Assembly (NCBI RefSeq): GCF_023148685.1
Contig: NZ_JAHXNL010000001.1
Coordinates: forward strand, 558,001 to 622,000
DNA from: Georgenia sp. EYE_87
Lineage (GTDB): Bacteria; Actinomycetota; Actinomycetes; Actinomycetales; Actinomycetaceae
DNA: 64,000 bases
Reading direction: 5' to 3'
Part shown: positions 52,937-64,000 of the stretch, piece after piece
Position numbering within the stretch: the first letter of the stretch is position 1
Layout: each line of letters begins with the position of its first letter
The notes under the pieces: generated by a model
The model's database searches: none
Seen by the model: only the letters and a program-made list of their open reading frames with translations
What the model was told of the DNA's origin: nothing
Translations under genes and position numbers: made by a program

Positions 52937-54222
52937 GACTGCTCCTGTGTCTCGTGGTCCTCGGGGGCCCGGGAGGCGAGCAGGGTCGAGACCCTGCGTC
53001 GTCGTCCCTCCGCCCGCTCGGCCACCAGGTGGATGCCCAGGACGTCGACGGCGGCCCCCGGGAGGGGCACCTTGCCCAGGGCCTTGGCGAGCAGCCCTCC
53101 GGCGGAGTCGACGTCGTCGTCGTCGATCTCCAGTCCGAAGAGGTCCCCGAGCTCGTCGATGGGGAGGCGGGCCGGGACGCGGACGGTCCCGTCGCCGATG
53201 TGCTCGACCTCGGGCTCGGCACGGTCGTGCTCGTCGACCATCTCGCCGACGAGCTCCTCGAGGAGGTCCTCGATCGTCACGAGGCCGGCGATGCCGCCGT
53301 ACTCGTCCACCACCATCGCGATGTGCACGCTCTCGGCCTGCATCTCGCGCATGAGGTCGTCGACGAGCTTGGTCTCCGGCACGAAGGTCGGCTCCCGCAT
53401 GACGTCCGCGACCGTCAGGCCCTCGGTGTCGCTGCGGCGGTGGACCCGCCGCATGACGTCCTTGAGGTAGAGGATGCCGCGGAGGTCGTCCGTGGAGTCC
53501 CCGATGACGGGGATCCGCGAGTACCCGGAGCGCGTGAAGAGGGTGATCGCCCGGCCGAGGGGCTCGTCGGCGTCGATGGTGACCATGTCCGTGCGCGGCA
53601 CCATCACCTCGCGGGTGAGGGTGCGTCCGAGCTCGAAGACCGAGTGGAGCAGCTCGCGTTCCTCGTCCTCGATCTGCTCGGACTCGCTGACCCGGTCGAC
53701 CATGTCCCGCAGGTCCTCCTCCCGCTCCTCACGTGTCTCGCCCGCCGTCCGGGCGGGCCCGGGCCTGAGCGCCCCGCCGGCGCGGGCGACCGGGCCGCCG
53801 ACCGCGGCGAGCAGGTTCATCGCCGGCGCGAGGGCGGACAGCACGCGGGTCGGGTTCCGCTGGCCCAGCCGGCGCGGGCTGAGGCCGACGACGATCGCGA
53901 GGAGGAAGGCCGTGACGGCGACGGAGACGAGGAGCACCTGCCACCACACGCCGAGCAGGTCGGCGACGGCGAGGGTCAGGCAGACCGCCGCCGTCATGTC
54001 CGCGAGGACGCGGACGAAGGCGACGGCGCTGAGAGCGACGTGGCGGCGGTCGACGAGGCGCGCCACGGCGTCGGCACGGCCGCGCCCGTCGGCCGCCATG
54101 TCCGCCACGGCCGCGCGGGTGACACGCTGGAGCGCGGCCTCCCCGGCGCTGAGCGTCGCCGCGACGGCGAGGCTCACCACGGCGAGCGCCACCAGCCACC
54201 CCTCGGGGACCGGGTCGATCAT
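52933..54222 (-). CDS. Hemolysin C/CorC-type CBS-domain membrane protein
   Basis: The 429-residue protein has a CNNM/DUF21 membrane domain with about three to four segments ([40 protein letters not shown]), a CBS pair preceded by the family hallmark [15 protein letters not shown] (about 205-340: [40 protein letters not shown]) and a C-terminal CorC-HlyC domain ([15 protein letters not shown]). Relatives act in magnesium or cobalt efflux; hemolysis is only historical. ATG at 54222 is used; a GTG three codons earlier is possible as well. It lies 17 bp after ybeY. Confidence 0.9.
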   Translation of the reverse strand: MIDPVPEGWLVALAVVSLAVAATLSAGEAALQRVTRAAVADMAADGRGRADAVARLVDRRHVALSAVAFVRVLADMTAAVCLTLAVADLLGVWWQVLLVSVAVTAFLLAIVVGLSPRRLGQRNPTRVLSALAPAMNLLAAVGGPVARAGGALRPGPARTAGETREEREEDLRDMVDRVSESEQIEDEERELLHSVFELGRTLTREVMVPRTDMVTIDADEPLGRAITLFTRSGYSRIPVIGDSTDDLRGILYLKDVMRRVHRRSDTEGLTVADVMREPTFVPETKLVDDLMREMQAESVHIAMVVDEYGGIAGLVTIEDLLEELVGEMVDEHDRAEPEVEHIGDGTVRVPARLPIDELGDLFGLEIDDDDVDSAGGLLAKALGKVPLPGAAVDVLGIHLVAERAEGRRRRVSTLLASRAPEDHETQEQS

Positions 54223-54239
54223 GCCCTCCACGCGGGCGC

Positions 54240-54692
54240 CTAGCGTCCGGCGAGGAAGGTCAGGAGGAGCCGACGCTGGAGGTCGAACATCTCCTTCTCC
54301 TCCTCGGGCTCGGCGTGGTCGTAGCCGAGCAGGTGCAGGATGCCGTGGGTGGTCAGGAGCAGGAGCTCCTCGACGGTGGAGTGGCCCGCGGCGCGGGCCT
54401 GCTCGGCGGCGACCTCGGGGCACAGGACGATGTCGCCGAGGGTGCCCTCGACGGGCTCCTCGCCGGCGCGGCCGGGGCGCAGCTCGTCCATGGGGAAGGA
54501 GAGCACGTCGGTGGGGCCCGGCTCGTCCATCCAGCGCTCGTGGAGCTCGGACATGACGTCCGTGGTGACGAACATGATGGACAGCTCCGCCTGGGGGTGG
54601 ACCCGCATCTCCTCGAGCACGTAGCGAGCGAGCGCGGCGAACTCCTCGCCGTCGACCTCGTAGCCGGACTCGTTCGCGACCTCGGTGCTCAT
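54240..54692 (-). CDS. ybeY: Endoribonuclease YbeY
   Basis: The 150-residue metalloenzyme matures 16S rRNA and takes part in ribosome quality control. The zinc site [11 protein letters not shown] (about residues 115-125) is intact, along with [11 protein letters not shown] and [10 protein letters not shown]. The ATG at 54692 overlaps the phoH stop codon. Length agrees with actinobacterial members. Confidence 0.95.
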   Translation of the reverse strand: MSTEVANESGYEVDGEEFAALARYVLEEMRVHPQAELSIMFVTTDVMSELHERWMDEPGPTDVLSFPMDELRPGRAGEEPVEGTLGDIVLCPEVAAEQARAAGHSTVEELLLLTTHGILHLLGYDHAEPEEEKEMFDLQRRLLLTFLAGR

Positions 54693-55753
54693 CGGCCCTC
54701 CCCGTGGCTCTCGCGGCGGCCGCCGGGGTGGCGCCCCTTGCCGTCGTGCGGCCGTGCGGTCGCGTCCCACCGCTCGTAGGCGTCGATGATCTCCCCGACC
54801 AGGCGGTGCCGGACGACGTCGGCGCTGGTGAGCCGGCAGAACGTGACGTCCTCGATGTCGGCGAGGATCTCCTGGACCACGCGCAGGCCGGAGCGGGTGC
54901 CCGTCGGCAGGTCGACCTGGGTCACGTCGCCGGTGACCACCACGTGGGAGTTGAAGCCCAGGCGGGTGAGGAACATCTTCATCTGCTCGGGCGAGGTGTT
55001 CTGCGCCTCGTCGAGGATGATGAACGCGTCGTTGAGGGTGCGCCCGCGCATGTACGCCAGCGGGGCCACCTCGATGGTGCCCGCGGCCATCAGCTTGGGG
55101 ATCGACTCAGGGTCCAGCATGTCGTGCAGGGCGTCGTAGAGCGGACGCAGGTACGGGTCGATCTTGTCGCTGAGCGTGCCCGGCAGGTAGCCGAGCCGCT
55201 CCCCCGCCTCGACCGCGGGGCGGGTCAGCACGATCCGGTTGACCTGCTTGGACTGCAGGGCGTTGACCGCCTTCGCCATGGCCAGGTAGGTCTTGCCGGT
55301 GCCGGCGGGGCCGATGCCGAAGACGATGGTGGAGCTGTCGATGGCGTCGACGTAGCGCTTCTGCCCGATCGTCTTGGGCCGGATGGTCCTGCCCCGCGAG
55401 GACAGGATGTTGGTGGTCATGACGTCGGCGGGCCGCTCGAGAGCTGAGCCGCGGAGCATGGTGATGGCACGACCGACGGCGTCGGCGCTGAGCGGCTGCC
55501 CGACGGCGGCGACGGTCGCGAGCTCGTCGACCAGCCGCTCCGCGAGGGAGACCTCGCCGGTCGGGCCGGTCAGGGTGACCACGTTGCCGCGCGCGTGCAC
55601 GTCCACCTCGGGGAAGCCGCCCTCGACGGCACGGAGCACCTCGTCACGCTGGCCGAGCAGGACCACCATCGGCACGGACTCGGGGACGGTGACCTGGCGC
55701 TGGACGTGGCCGACGGGGACGTCGGTGTCGTCCGGTTCGGGGTTCTGCGACAT
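54689..55753 (-). CDS. phoH: PhoH-like ATPase (PhoH/PhoL)
   Basis: The 354-residue protein has an N-terminal KH-like part (about 20-110), then the PhoH ATPase core: [20 protein letters not shown] with Walker [38 protein letters not shown] with Walker B, and [11 protein letters not shown]. It is cytosolic; relatives act on RNA. The ATG at 55753 follows a GTG in frame one residue further away than useful. It is coupled to ybeY, a nearly universal pair, and follows rsmE by 100 bp. Confidence 0.95.
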   Translation of the reverse strand: MSQNPEPDDTDVPVGHVQRQVTVPESVPMVVLLGQRDEVLRAVEGGFPEVDVHARGNVVTLTGPTGEVSLAERLVDELATVAAVGQPLSADAVGRAITMLRGSALERPADVMTTNILSSRGRTIRPKTIGQKRYVDAIDSSTIVFGIGPAGTGKTYLAMAKAVNALQSKQVNRIVLTRPAVEAGERLGYLPGTLSDKIDPYLRPLYDALHDMLDPESIPKLMAAGTIEVAPLAYMRGRTLNDAFIILDEAQNTSPEQMKMFLTRLGFNSHVVVTGDVTQVDLPTGTRSGLRVVQEILADIEDVTFCRLTSADVVRHRLVGEIIDAYERWDATARPHDGKGRHPGGRRESHGEGR

Positions 55754-55853
55754 GGTGACGGGCGCTGGGCCCTGGCTCTCCTCGAGGATCGGTCGCGGCG
55801 CGCACGGTCGTGCTGCGCCGGTTGCAGGATATCGTCCGCGCTGCGCCCCCCGC

Positions 55854-56654
55854 TCAGCCCCACCGTCCGAGACGCTGGGAGAGGACCGCCAGGGCCGCCG
55901 GGCCGGCGGTCGAGGTGCGTAGCACGTGGGGGCCGAGGAGGACGGGCTGCGCGCCGGCGGCGGCCAGCGCGGCCACCTCCTCGTCGGTGATGCCGCCCTC
56001 CGGGCCGACGACGACCGCGACGTCCGTGGGCCGCGCGAGTCCGGCCTCGCCGCCCGCGCTGAGGCGCCCGGGCTCGGGCAGCACCGCCGCCGACAGCGGC
56101 ACGGCGGCCTGCTCGTGCAGGACCAGCACCGCCCCGCCCGCGGCGACGGCGGAGGCGACGGCGGCCACGAGCTCGCGGGTGGTGACGAGGTCGTGCACCC
56201 ACGGGACCCAGGCCCGCCGGGACTGCTTGGCGGCCGCGAGGGCGACGGCCTCCCACCGCCGCCGGCCCTTGTCCACCTTCGGCCCGGACCACACGGAGAC
56301 GGAGCGGGACGCCTGCCAGGGGACGAGCCCGTCCGCACCGAGCTCGGTCGCGGTCTCGACGGCCTGCTCGTCCCGCCCGCCCTTGGCGAGCGCCTGGACC
56401 AGCACGAGGCGCACGGCCGGCGCGGGCTCGCGGGTCACGGCGGTGACGGCCACCGAGAGCTCGTCCTTGGCGGTCGCGGCGACCGTCCCCGACACGCGCA
56501 GGCCGGCGCCGTCGACGAGCTCGACCGCCTCCCCGGCGCGCATCCGCCGGACGGTGGCGGCGTGGCGGGCCTCCTCGCCGCGGAGGGTGACGACGGCGCC
56601 CGTCGCCGCCGTCGCCAGCGTGTCGGCGTCGGCGTGGAAGACCGCGGTGGTCAT
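55854..56654 (-). CDS. rsmE: 16S rRNA (uracil-1498-N3)-methyltransferase RsmE
   Basis: The 266-residue SPOUT-class methyltransferase has an N-terminal PUA-like domain (about 1-75) and the knotted SAM-binding C-terminus: ALAKGGRDEQAVETATELGA, VVVGPEGGITDEEVAALAAA and LGPHVLRTSTAGPAALAVLS. It begins 4 bp after the dnaJ stop, as in most actinobacteria. ATG at 56654 gives the usual N-terminus (MTTAVFHADAD). Confidence 0.95.
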   Translation of the reverse strand: MTTAVFHADADTLATAATGAVVTLRGEEARHAATVRRMRAGEAVELVDGAGLRVSGTVAATAKDELSVAVTAVTREPAPAVRLVLVQALAKGGRDEQAVETATELGADGLVPWQASRSVSVWSGPKVDKGRRRWEAVALAAAKQSRRAWVPWVHDLVTTRELVAAVASAVAAGGAVLVLHEQAAVPLSAAVLPEPGRLSAGGEAGLARPTDVAVVVGPEGGITDEEVAALAAAGAQPVLLGPHVLRTSTAGPAALAVLSQRLGRWG

Positions 56655-56658
56655 CGCC

Positions 56659-57786
56659 TCAGCGGCCGGCGAGCTTGTCGCGCAGCTTCGAGAAGACGCC
56701 GGTGCCGGAGGCGGCGAGCCGCGACTCGGGCTGCTCCTCGCCGCGCAGCGCGGCCAGCTCCGCGAGGAGCTCGCGCTGGCGCTCGTCCAGGCGGGTGGGG
56801 ACCTGGACGTCGACGTGCACGTGGAGGTCGCCGCGCCCGCCACGGTGGAGGTGGCCGACGCCGAGGTCGCGCAGCGTGTAGACCTGCTCCGGCTGGGTGC
56901 CGGGCTCGATGTCGATCTCCCGCGCGCCGTCGAGGGTCTCGAGGGTGGTGACCGTGCCGAGCGCGGCGGCGGTCATCGGCAGCGCGAGGGTGCAGTGCAG
57001 GTCGTCGCCGCGGCGCACGAACAGCGGGTGCGGCTTCTCGCGGATCTCGACGTAGAGGTCGCCGGCGGGGCCGCCGCCGGGACCGACCTCGCCCTGACCG
57101 GTCATGCGGATCCGGGTGCCCGAGTCGACGCCGGCCGGCACCTCGACGCGGATGGTCTGCCGCGTGCGGACCCTGCCCTCGCCGGAGCAGTCCTGACACG
57201 GGTCCGGGATGACCGTGCCGTGGCCCTGACAGGCGGAGCAGGCGGTGGTGGCCATGACCTGCCCGAGGAAGGAGCGGGTGACGCGCTGGACGGAGCCGCG
57301 GCCGTGGCACACCTCGCAGGTGCGCGGGGAGGTGCCGGGGCGGCAGCACGAGCCGTGGCAGGTGGGGCACACGACGGCGGTGTCCACCTGCAGCTCGCGG
57401 GTGGCGCCGAAGACGGCCTCGGAGAGCTCGATGTCGAGACGGACCAGGGCGTCCTGGCCGCGGCGCCCGCGCGGGACAGGGCCGCGGGGCGCACCGCCGG
57501 CGGCCGCGCCGAAGAAGGTCTCGAAGATGTCCTGGAAACCCCCGAAGCCCGCCGCGCCGTTCCCGCCGCCGCCGAGGGCGGACTCCCCGCCCATGTCGTA
57601 CAGCTGGCGCTTCTCGGGGTTCGAGAGAACCTCGTAGGCACGCGTGACGTCCTTGAACCCGTCGGCCGCCTCGGGGCCCGCGACGTCGGGGTGGAGCTTG
57701 CGGGCCAGCTTCCGGTAGGCCTTCTTGATCTCCTCGCCGCTCGCCTGGCGGGAGACACCGAGGATCTCGTAGTAGTCGTTCACCAC
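56659..57786 (-). CDS. dnaJ: Molecular chaperone DnaJ (DnaJ2 type)
   Basis: The 375-residue Hsp40 partner of DnaK has a J-domain with KLHPDV (about 30), a Gly/Phe-rich stretch (about 75-100), a zinc-binding region with four CxxC motifs, [24 protein letters not shown] and CQDCSGEG, and the two C-terminal beta domains ([40 protein letters not shown]). The first zinc motif ends GSC rather than GxG. It starts GTG GTG; either may be used. It follows hrcA by 57 bp and should be in the CIRCE-controlled operon. Confidence 0.95.
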   Translation of the reverse strand: MVNDYYEILGVSRQASGEEIKKAYRKLARKLHPDVAGPEAADGFKDVTRAYEVLSNPEKRQLYDMGGESALGGGGNGAAGFGGFQDIFETFFGAAAGGAPRGPVPRGRRGQDALVRLDIELSEAVFGATRELQVDTAVVCPTCHGSCCRPGTSPRTCEVCHGRGSVQRVTRSFLGQVMATTACSACQGHGTVIPDPCQDCSGEGRVRTRQTIRVEVPAGVDSGTRIRMTGQGEVGPGGGPAGDLYVEIREKPHPLFVRRGDDLHCTLALPMTAAALGTVTTLETLDGAREIDIEPGTQPEQVYTLRDLGVGHLHRGGRGDLHVHVDVQVPTRLDERQRELLAELAALRGEEQPESRLAASGTGVFSKLRDKLAGR

Positions 57787-57843
57787 GTCACTCTCTGCTG
57801 GGGAATGTCGGTCTGCGTGCGGGGCGGCGGGGGCCGCGAGGTG

Positions 57844-58863
57844 CTACCCGGCGAGGATCCGGGAGAGGTAGCGGGCCACGGCGCGCACGGCCGCCATGGT
57901 TCCCGGGTAGTCCATGCGGGTGGGGCCGAGCACCCCGAGGCGCGCCACGCCGTCGGACGCTTCCTCTCCACCGTAGACGCTGGCCACGATCGACGCCTCG
58001 GACAGCGCCTCGTGATGGTTCTCGGCGCCGATGCGCACGGCGACGGCGTCCTCCTCCATCTCGGAGAAGAGCTTGAGCAGCACCACCTGCTCCTCGAGCG
58101 CCTCGAGCACGGGGCCGATCGTGTGGCTGAAGTCGAGGTCCGCCCGCGCGAGGTTGGCGGTGCCGGCCATCACGATGCGTTCCTCGGCGTCGAGCCGGAG
58201 GGTGTCGGTGAGCTGGGCGCTCACGGCCTCGACCAGGGGCCGGTGGGCGGGGGCGAACTGCGCGGGCAGCGCCGCGAGCTCCTGGGTGATGGTCTGCAGC
58301 CGCCGGCCCGCGCAGAGGACGTTCAGCCGCGCGCGGAGCTCCGCGGTGACGCCGGCGTCGATCTCCGCGGCGGTCTCGATGGTGCGCTGCTCCACGCGTC
58401 CGGTGTCGGTGATGATGACGACGAGCAGGCGCTGCGGGCTCAGCGGCACCAGCTCCAGGTGGCGCAGGGTGGAGCGCCGCAGGGACGGGTACTGCACCAC
58501 GGCCACCTGGTGGGTGAGCTGGGCGAGCAGACGGACGGTCCGCTCCACCACGTCGTCGAGGTCGACGGCGTCGTCGAGCAGCACCTGGATCGCGCGCTTC
58601 TCCGCGGCGGACAGGGGCTTGATGGTGCCGATCTGGTCGACGAAGACGCGGTAGCCCTTGTCCGTGGGCACCCGGCCGGCCGAGGTGTGGGGCTGCACGA
58701 TGAGCCCGTGCTCCTCGAGGGCGGCCATGTCGTTGCGGATCGTGGCCGGCGAGACCCCGAGCGCGTGGCGCTCGACCAGCACGCGGGAACCGACCGGCTC
58801 CCTGGTGGACACGTAGTCCTGGACGATCGCCCGGAGCACGTCGAGGCGGCGCTCCTCGCTCAC
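57844..58863 (-). CDS. hrcA: Heat-inducible transcription repressor HrcA
   Basis: The 339-residue repressor of heat-shock genes binds CIRCE. The winged helix is at the N-terminus ([59 protein letters not shown]) and the GAF-like and insertion domains follow ([40 protein letters not shown]). The GTG at 58863 has GGAGGA eight bases upstream. A CIRCE element lies 17 bp before the start, so hrcA and dnaJ are autoregulated. Confidence 0.96.
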   Translation of the reverse strand: MSEERRLDVLRAIVQDYVSTREPVGSRVLVERHALGVSPATIRNDMAALEEHGLIVQPHTSAGRVPTDKGYRVFVDQIGTIKPLSAAEKRAIQVLLDDAVDLDDVVERTVRLLAQLTHQVAVVQYPSLRRSTLRHLELVPLSPQRLLVVIITDTGRVEQRTIETAAEIDAGVTAELRARLNVLCAGRRLQTITQELAALPAQFAPAHRPLVEAVSAQLTDTLRLDAEERIVMAGTANLARADLDFSHTIGPVLEALEEQVVLLKLFSEMEEDAVAVRIGAENHHEALSEASIVASVYGGEEASDGVARLGVLGPTRMDYPGTMAAVRAVARYLSRILAG

Positions 58864-58880
58864 TGCGTCCTCCTCCCGCT

Positions 58881-58907
58881 TCAGCACTCTCAACCGTTGA
58901 GTGCTAA
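58881..58907. promoter_or_regulatory. CIRCE operator
   Basis: TCAGCACTC-N9-GAGTGCTAA departs from the consensus TTAGCACTC-N9-GAGTGCTAA at one position. It lies between the hrcA start and its -10 region and is the HrcA binding site. Confidence 0.93.
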
Positions 58908-58912
58908 TCCTA
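58907..58912 (-). promoter_or_regulatory. hrcA -10 hexamer
   Basis: TAGGAT on the minus strand touches the CIRCE element by one base, so that HrcA bound to CIRCE would cover the transcript start. Confidence 0.6.
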
Positions 58913-58956
58913 CGCGCCACGCCCGCGGGTGCGCCGGTGGCGGTGCCCACACTGCG

Positions 58957-58962
58957 TAACCT
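58957..58962 (+). promoter_or_regulatory. Probable -10 hexamer for the leaderless DUF3097 gene
   Basis: TAACCT, six bases (GCCGGG), then the GTG at 58969. Full TANNNT match and the leaderless spacing; no Shine-Dalgarno sequence otherwise. Confidence 0.6.
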
Positions 58963-58968
58963 GCCGGG

Positions 58969-59862
58969 GTGAACGACCGATACGGCTCCGACGTCCTCTC
59001 CGCCGACCCGCACCGCAGCGGGTCCTTCGCGCACCGGCCGACCAGCCGGGACCAGGCGGCCGAGTCCGGGCTCGTGGTCGAGGAGGTCACCTCCGGGTTC
59101 GTGGGCGCCGTGGTGCGGGTGGAGAAGTCCGGCGGGATGCACGTCGTCGTGCTGGAGGACCGGCACGGGAAGCGGCGCACCTTCCCGCTCGGGCCGGGCT
59201 TCTGGGTCGAGGGCCGCCCGGTCACGCTGACCCCGCCGGCCGCCGCGCCGCGGCGGCAGGGACCCACCACCGCCGGCGGTCGCCGCCTGACGGCGTCGGG
59301 CTCGCTCGCCGTCGACCACCAGCGCGCCCGCGTGGCCCGCGCCTCGCGGATCTGGGTGGAGGGCCGTCACGACGCCGAGCTGGTGGAGCGGGTCTGGGGC
59401 GACGACCTGCGCGTGGAGGGCGTCGTCGTCGAGATGCTCGACGGCGTGGACAACCTCGAGGCGGTGCTGCGCGACTTCCGGCCCGGCCCCACCCGCCGGG
59501 CGGGCGTGCTGGTGGACCACCTCGTGCCGGGCTCGAAGGAGTCTCGCATCGCCGCGAAGGTGACGGGCGGGCCGGCCGGGCAGCACGTGCTGGTGCTCGG
59601 GCACCCCTACGTGGACGTGTGGCAGGCCGTGCGGCCGGAGCGGGTCGGGCTGGAGACGTGGCCGGACGTCCCGCGCGGCACCGACATCAAGGTCGGCACG
59701 CTCCGGGCGCTGGGGTGGCCGCACGCCGACCAGGCGGACATCGCCCGCGGCTGGAAGCGGATCCTGGGCCGGGTGCGCGACTACAAGGACCTCTCCCCCG
59801 CCCTCCTGGGGCGGATGGAGGAGCTGATCGACTTCGTCACCGCGGTGCCCGAGGGCGCCTGA
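58969..59862 (+). CDS. DUF3097-family protein
   Basis: The 297-residue protein ([20 protein letters not shown]) belongs to the actinobacterial DUF3097 family, recognised by [56 protein letters not shown] and [17 protein letters not shown]. The segment [12 protein letters not shown] followed by [17 protein letters not shown] looks TOPRIM-like (Glu and later Asp residues), suggesting nucleic-acid or nucleotide work, but the function is unknown. It is divergent from hrcA; between them lie the CIRCE and both promoters. It converges with the membrane protein gene across 15 bp. Confidence 0.85.
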   Translation: MNDRYGSDVLSADPHRSGSFAHRPTSRDQAAESGLVVEEVTSGFVGAVVRVEKSGGMHVVVLEDRHGKRRTFPLGPGFWVEGRPVTLTPPAAAPRRQGPTTAGGRRLTASGSLAVDHQRARVARASRIWVEGRHDAELVERVWGDDLRVEGVVVEMLDGVDNLEAVLRDFRPGPTRRAGVLVDHLVPGSKESRIAAKVTGGPAGQHVLVLGHPYVDVWQAVRPERVGLETWPDVPRGTDIKVGTLRALGWPHADQADIARGWKRILGRVRDYKDLSPALLGRMEELIDFVTAVPEGA

Positions 59863-59877
59863 GGGCCCCGGCACCGC

Positions 59878-60855
59878 TCAGGCGCTGCCCGGCACCATCA
59901 CCGGCCCGCCCGTGAGCCTCCGGAAGACGAACACGGTGGCGATCGTGATCATGGGGATCGCCACGAGCAGGCCCACGCCGAGGGCGATCGCACCCAGGAT
60001 GGCCACCCCGATGCTCGCGAGGATCAGCAGCAGCGCGGTGCCCAGGTTGTCCTTGACCAGACGGAAGCTGGATCTGATCGCGTCGACGGCCGACAGCCGG
60101 TGGTCGATGGCGAACTGGAGGTAGAACATCCCGAGGACGAGCACGATCAGGCCGGGAATGATCAGCAGGACGAAGCCCACCGCGGTGAGGATCGCCATGA
60201 GGACGGCCGCGAGCATCGCCTGGAGGAAGTTCGGCACCCGGAAGAAGTCGCCGAGCTCGAGCCGTCTGCCGTCGGCCGTCCGGAGCGCGGCCGAGACCAG
60301 GCCTGCGGTGATCGCGAAGTTGATGATCGTGAAGAGCAGGTTGACGAAGGACGCCGCGGGGTCGAACGCGAACGTCACCGTCGGGTCGAGCCGGTTGGTG
60401 CCGACGTTCTGGTTGCGGATCGTCTGCTCGATGCTCGAGCCGATCGCGCCGACGACGAGCAGGACCAGGGCCGCGACGATCCACGGCCCGGCGTTCGCCT
60501 TGAACCCCTGCCAGGCGTAGCGGAACGCCTCGCCCACCGACGCCGTCCGCTGCCCGTACCCCGGCTGTGCCGGCGTCGCCGTCTGCGCTCCGCCGTAGCC
60601 GGGGGCGGACTGGTAGGCCGGGGGCTGCTGGCCGTAGGCCGGGGGCTGCTGCCCGTACGGCTGCTGCTGGCCGTAGGCCGGCGGCTGCTGCTCGCCGTAC
60701 GGCTGCTGCTGGCCGTAGGCCGGGGGCTGCTGCTGGCCGTAGGCCGGGGGCTGCTGCTGGCCGTAGGCCGGGGGCTCCTGGCCGTAAGGATGGTCCGGGG
60801 ACGGCGTGGGACCCCGGGGGTCCTCGGGTCGCTCCGGAGGTGGGGGCTGCGTCAT
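59878..60855 (-). CDS. Membrane protein with Pro/Tyr/Gly/Gln-repeat N-terminus
   Basis: The 325-residue protein starts with about 100 low-complexity residues dominated by repeats of PPAYGQQQ, followed by six membrane segments (WIVAALVLLVVGAIGSSIEQ, LLFTIINFAITAGLVSAALR, LTAVGFVLLIIPGLIVLVLG, LILASIGVAILGAIALGVGL). The membrane part resembles DUF975/GlpQ-membrane-domain-type proteins; such disordered N-termini are common in actinobacterial membrane proteins. The ATG at 60855 (AAGGAG at nine bases) replaces an upstream in-frame GTG-less extension. Function unknown. Confidence 0.75.
   Translation of the reverse strand: MTQPPPPERPEDPRGPTPSPDHPYGQEPPAYGQQQPPAYGQQQPPAYGQQQPYGEQQPPAYGQQQPYGQQPPAYGQQPPAYQSAPGYGGAQTATPAQPGYGQRTASVGEAFRYAWQGFKANAGPWIVAALVLLVVGAIGSSIEQTIRNQNVGTNRLDPTVTFAFDPAASFVNLLFTIINFAITAGLVSAALRTADGRRLELGDFFRVPNFLQAMLAAVLMAILTAVGFVLLIIPGLIVLVLGMFYLQFAIDHRLSAVDAIRSSFRLVKDNLGTALLLILASIGVAILGAIALGVGLLVAIPMITIATVFVFRRLTGGPVMVPGSA
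60612..60787 (-). repeat. 24-bp coding minisatellite (PPAYGQQQ)
   Basis: Tandem, partly shortened copies of a 24-base unit encode PPAYGQQQ and the variants PYGEQQ and PYGQQ. The last copies on the plus strand (about 60700-60775) are nearly identical, so length variation between strains is likely. Confidence 0.8.
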
Positions 60856-60996
60856 GGGAGCGCTCCTTCTCGGTCTGGGCCTGCTGCCTTGGACCGGCAG
60901 GACCAACGAAACCGCTCCTCGGGCGCTACGTCAACGGACTCGCGGCCGAACGGGCGGATGAGCGCTGCTCCTCACCCGGTCGCCGGCGAGGGTGTC

Positions 60997-62277
<1,281 letters not shown>

Positions 62278-62340
62278 GGGGTCCAATCATCCCTCTTCAG
62301 GGGCCGCGCGCGTGCGGCGCGGCTGCTCGGGGGTGGGCGG

Positions 62341-63000
62341 TCAGCGGGCGGGCGCCGCGGTGCGCGCGGCCACCCGGGTCACGTGCTCGCGCAGGTAGTC
62401 CGCCATCGAGATCGCGCCGTCGGCCTCGGCGGCGAGCAGGGTGCGGGCGTCGTCGGCGCCCTGCGCGGGGAACCAGCGGGCGACCGTGACGCCGTGCCCC
62501 GGCCGGTGCGTCACGGTGACCGGGTCCCCGGCCCGGACCTCGCCGGGTGCGAGGACGCGCAGGTAGGCGCCGGGACGGCCCCGCGCGGTGAACCGCCGGA
62601 CCCAGCCGTCCTGGCCGAGCCAGCGACCGAACGTCGCGCACGGCGTGCGAGGACCGGTCACCTCGAGCTCGAGGGTGTCCCCGACGCGCCAGCGCTCCCC
62701 GATCTCCGCGTCGTCCACCGGCAGGGCGGACACGCGCAGGTTCTCGCCGAACCGGCCGGCCGGGACGTCCTCGCCGAGCTCGCGGGCCCACCGGTCGGCC
62801 TCCGCCTGGTCGTAGGCGTACACCGCCCTCTCGAGGCCGCCGTGGTCCTTGCGGTCGGCCTGCACGTCACCGCGGAGGCCGTAGCGGCCCACGCGGACGG
62901 GCCCGTCCGCGGGGCGCTTGTCGATCGCCGTGACGCCGACGCTCCCGGGGTCCGGGTGCAGCTGCACCACGCGGCACACCGCGGTGACGACGCCGGCCAC
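62341..63000 (-). CDS. MOSC-domain protein
   Basis: The 219-residue protein has the YiiM-like MOSC layout: VGVTAIDKRPADGPVRVGRY, GLRGDVQADRKDHGGLERAV, AYDQAEADRWARELG, GRFGENLRVSALPVDDAEIG, and the conserved cysteine in GPRTPCATFGRWL that in MOSC proteins binds molybdenum cofactor or handles sulfur. YiiM-type relatives reduce N-hydroxylated compounds. The GTG start shares its first base with the last base of the lepA stop codon, so it is translated after lepA. Confidence 0.88.
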   Translation of the reverse strand: MAGVVTAVCRVVQLHPDPGSVGVTAIDKRPADGPVRVGRYGLRGDVQADRKDHGGLERAVYAYDQAEADRWARELGEDVPAGRFGENLRVSALPVDDAEIGERWRVGDTLELEVTGPRTPCATFGRWLGQDGWVRRFTARGRPGAYLRVLAPGEVRAGDPVTVTHRPGHGVTVARWFPAQGADDARTLLAAEADGAISMADYLREHVTRVAARTAAPAR

Positions 63001-64000
63001 TACTTCTTGCCGGTCGGCGCGTCGGAGGTGAGCGCGGCGATGAACGCCTCCTGCGGGACCTCGACCCGGCCGATGTTCTTCATGCGCTTCTTGCCCTCCT
63101 TCTGCTTCTCGAGCAGCTTGCGCTTCCGGCTGATGTCACCGCCGTAGCACTTGGCGAGCATGTCCTTGCGCAGGGCGCGGATGGTCTCGCGGGCGATCAC
63201 GCGCGCGCCGATGGCCGCCTGGATCGGCACCTCGAACTGCTGGCGCGGGATGAGCTCCTTGAGCTTGCCCGCCATCGTCACGCCGTAGGAGTAGGCCTTG
63301 TCCCGGTGGACGATCGCCGAGAACGCGTCGACGTGCTCGTGGTTGAGGAGGATGTCGACCTTGACGAGGTCGGCCTCCTGGTCGCCGGAGGGCTCGTAGT
63401 CGAGGGAGGCGTAGCCGCGGGTCTTCGACTTCAGCTGGTCGAAGAAGTCCCCGACGATCTCCTGCAGCGGCAGGGTGTAGCGCAGCTCGACGCGGGTCTC
63501 GGACAGGTAGTCCATGCCGAGCAGCGTGCCGCGCCGCCCCTGGCACAGCTCCATGATCGCGCCGACGAACTCGCTCGGGGCGAGGATGGTCGAGCGCACG
63601 ACGGGCTCGCGGATCGACGTGATCTTGCCCTCGGGGAACTCGCTCGGGTTGGTGACGTGGACCTCGGTCCCGTCCTCGGTGACCACGTCGTAGGAGACGT
63701 TGGGCGCCGTCGAGATGAGCGAAAGGTCGAACTCGCGCTCCAGGCGCTCCCGGACGATCTCGAGGTGCAGCAGTCCGAGGAAGCCGCAGCGGAACCCGAA
63801 GCCGAGCGCGACCGAGGTCTCCGGCTCGTAGACGAGCGCGGCGTCGTTGAGCTTGAGCTTGTCGAGGGCGTCGCGGAGCACCGGGTAGTCCGAGCCGTCC
63901 ACGGGGTAGAGCCCGGAGAACACCATGGGCTTCGGCTCGCGGTAGCCGCCCAGGGCCTCGGACGCCGGCTTGGACAGGTTCGTGACGGTGTCGCCGACCT
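63000..64000 (-). CDS. lepA: Elongation factor 4 (LepA), C-terminal part, cut by the window edge
   Basis: The frame is open to position 64000 and encodes LepA from [20 protein letters not shown] onward. Domain III/IV motifs ([52 protein letters not shown]) and the LepA-specific C-terminal domain ([20 protein letters not shown]-like, here [20 protein letters not shown]) are present to the stop codon, ending SDAPTGKK. The GTPase domain lies outside. LepA acts on ribosomes during initiation and under ionic stress. Confidence 0.97.
   Translation of the reverse strand, partial: VGDTVTNLSKPASEALGGYREPKPMVFSGLYPVDGSDYPVLRDALDKLKLNDAALVYEPETSVALGFGFRCGFLGLLHLEIVRERLEREFDLSLISTAPNVSYDVVTEDGTEVHVTNPSEFPEGKITSIREPVVRSTILAPSEFVGAIMELCQGRRGTLLGMDYLSETRVELRYTLPLQEIVGDFFDQLKSKTRGYASLDYEPSGDQEADLVKVDILLNHEHVDAFSAIVHRDKAYSYGVTMAGKLKELIPRQQFEVPIQAAIGARVIARETIRALRKDMLAKCYGGDISRKRKLLEKQKEGKKRMKNIGRVEVPQEAFIAALTSDAPTGKK

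Noticed and set aside
60612-60787. Minisatellite or CRISPR-like repeat in non-coding DNA
   Set aside because: The repeats are in frame and encode PPAYGQQQ units at the start of a membrane protein.

Overview
The window is very GC-rich, dense, single-chromosome actinobacterial DNA. Gene content and order (dgt/dus/glyS, uppS-recO, era-CBS protein-ybeY-phoH-rsmE-dnaJ-hrcA, hemW, lepA) point to Actinomycetota, most likely Micrococcales of the Cellulomonas/Georgenia kind; that placement is inference from gene order and protein style, not from a search. No rRNA, tRNA, CRISPR array or phage is visible. The only mobile-element trace is an IS110-type transposase remnant at the left edge.

Layout. 1-0.5 kb: transposase remnant. 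0.5-11.4 kb: a maltose/maltodextrin cluster (malG, malF, malE divergent from malR and an alpha-glucosidase, plus a GH13-like protein that has lost its catalytic residues) lying between dgt and dus. 11.5-14.4 kb: YibE/F membrane protein and glyS. 14.6-18.3 kb: zinc uptake and control (znuA-znuC-znuB-zur) plus a DedA-type membrane protein. 18.4-23.6 kb: uppS, recO, a membrane protein, a small soluble protein and leuA, preceded by a short leucine-rich leader peptide and alternative RNA stems that include the leuA ribosome-binding site. 23.7-50.3 kb: a minus-strand type VII secretion-like and phospho-signalling locus. 50.4-64 kb: a membrane alpha/beta hydrolase and then housekeeping genes through lepA, which runs off the right edge.

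The 26-kb locus is the most unusual part. It reads PP2C phosphatase, FHA protein, Ser/Thr kinase, FHA-plus-helical regulator, a 2076-residue Ig/Fn3 surface protein, MoxR ATPase, DUF58 protein, a transglutaminase-fold membrane protein without its catalytic triad, an FtsK/EssC-type ATPase with N-terminal ubiquitin-like and FHA regions, a WXG100-like protein, a T7SS-signal-type larger substrate, small accessory proteins, two identical WXG100 proteins on a tandem duplication, and a membrane FHA protein. The usual mycobacterial membrane partners EccB, EccD, EccE and mycosin are not in the window. Phased palindromes (CATGGGGACAACTCCCC type) lie upstream of both WXG100 copies and of the WXG100-like gene beside the ATPase.

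Regulation that can be read directly includes: three CTTGCAG-like repeats at exactly 10-bp spacing over the malE promoter; a Zur-type box over the znuA start; CIRCE in front of hrcA; the leuA leader; and several genes that start with GTG six bases after a TANNNT-like hexamer, suggesting leaderless transcripts.
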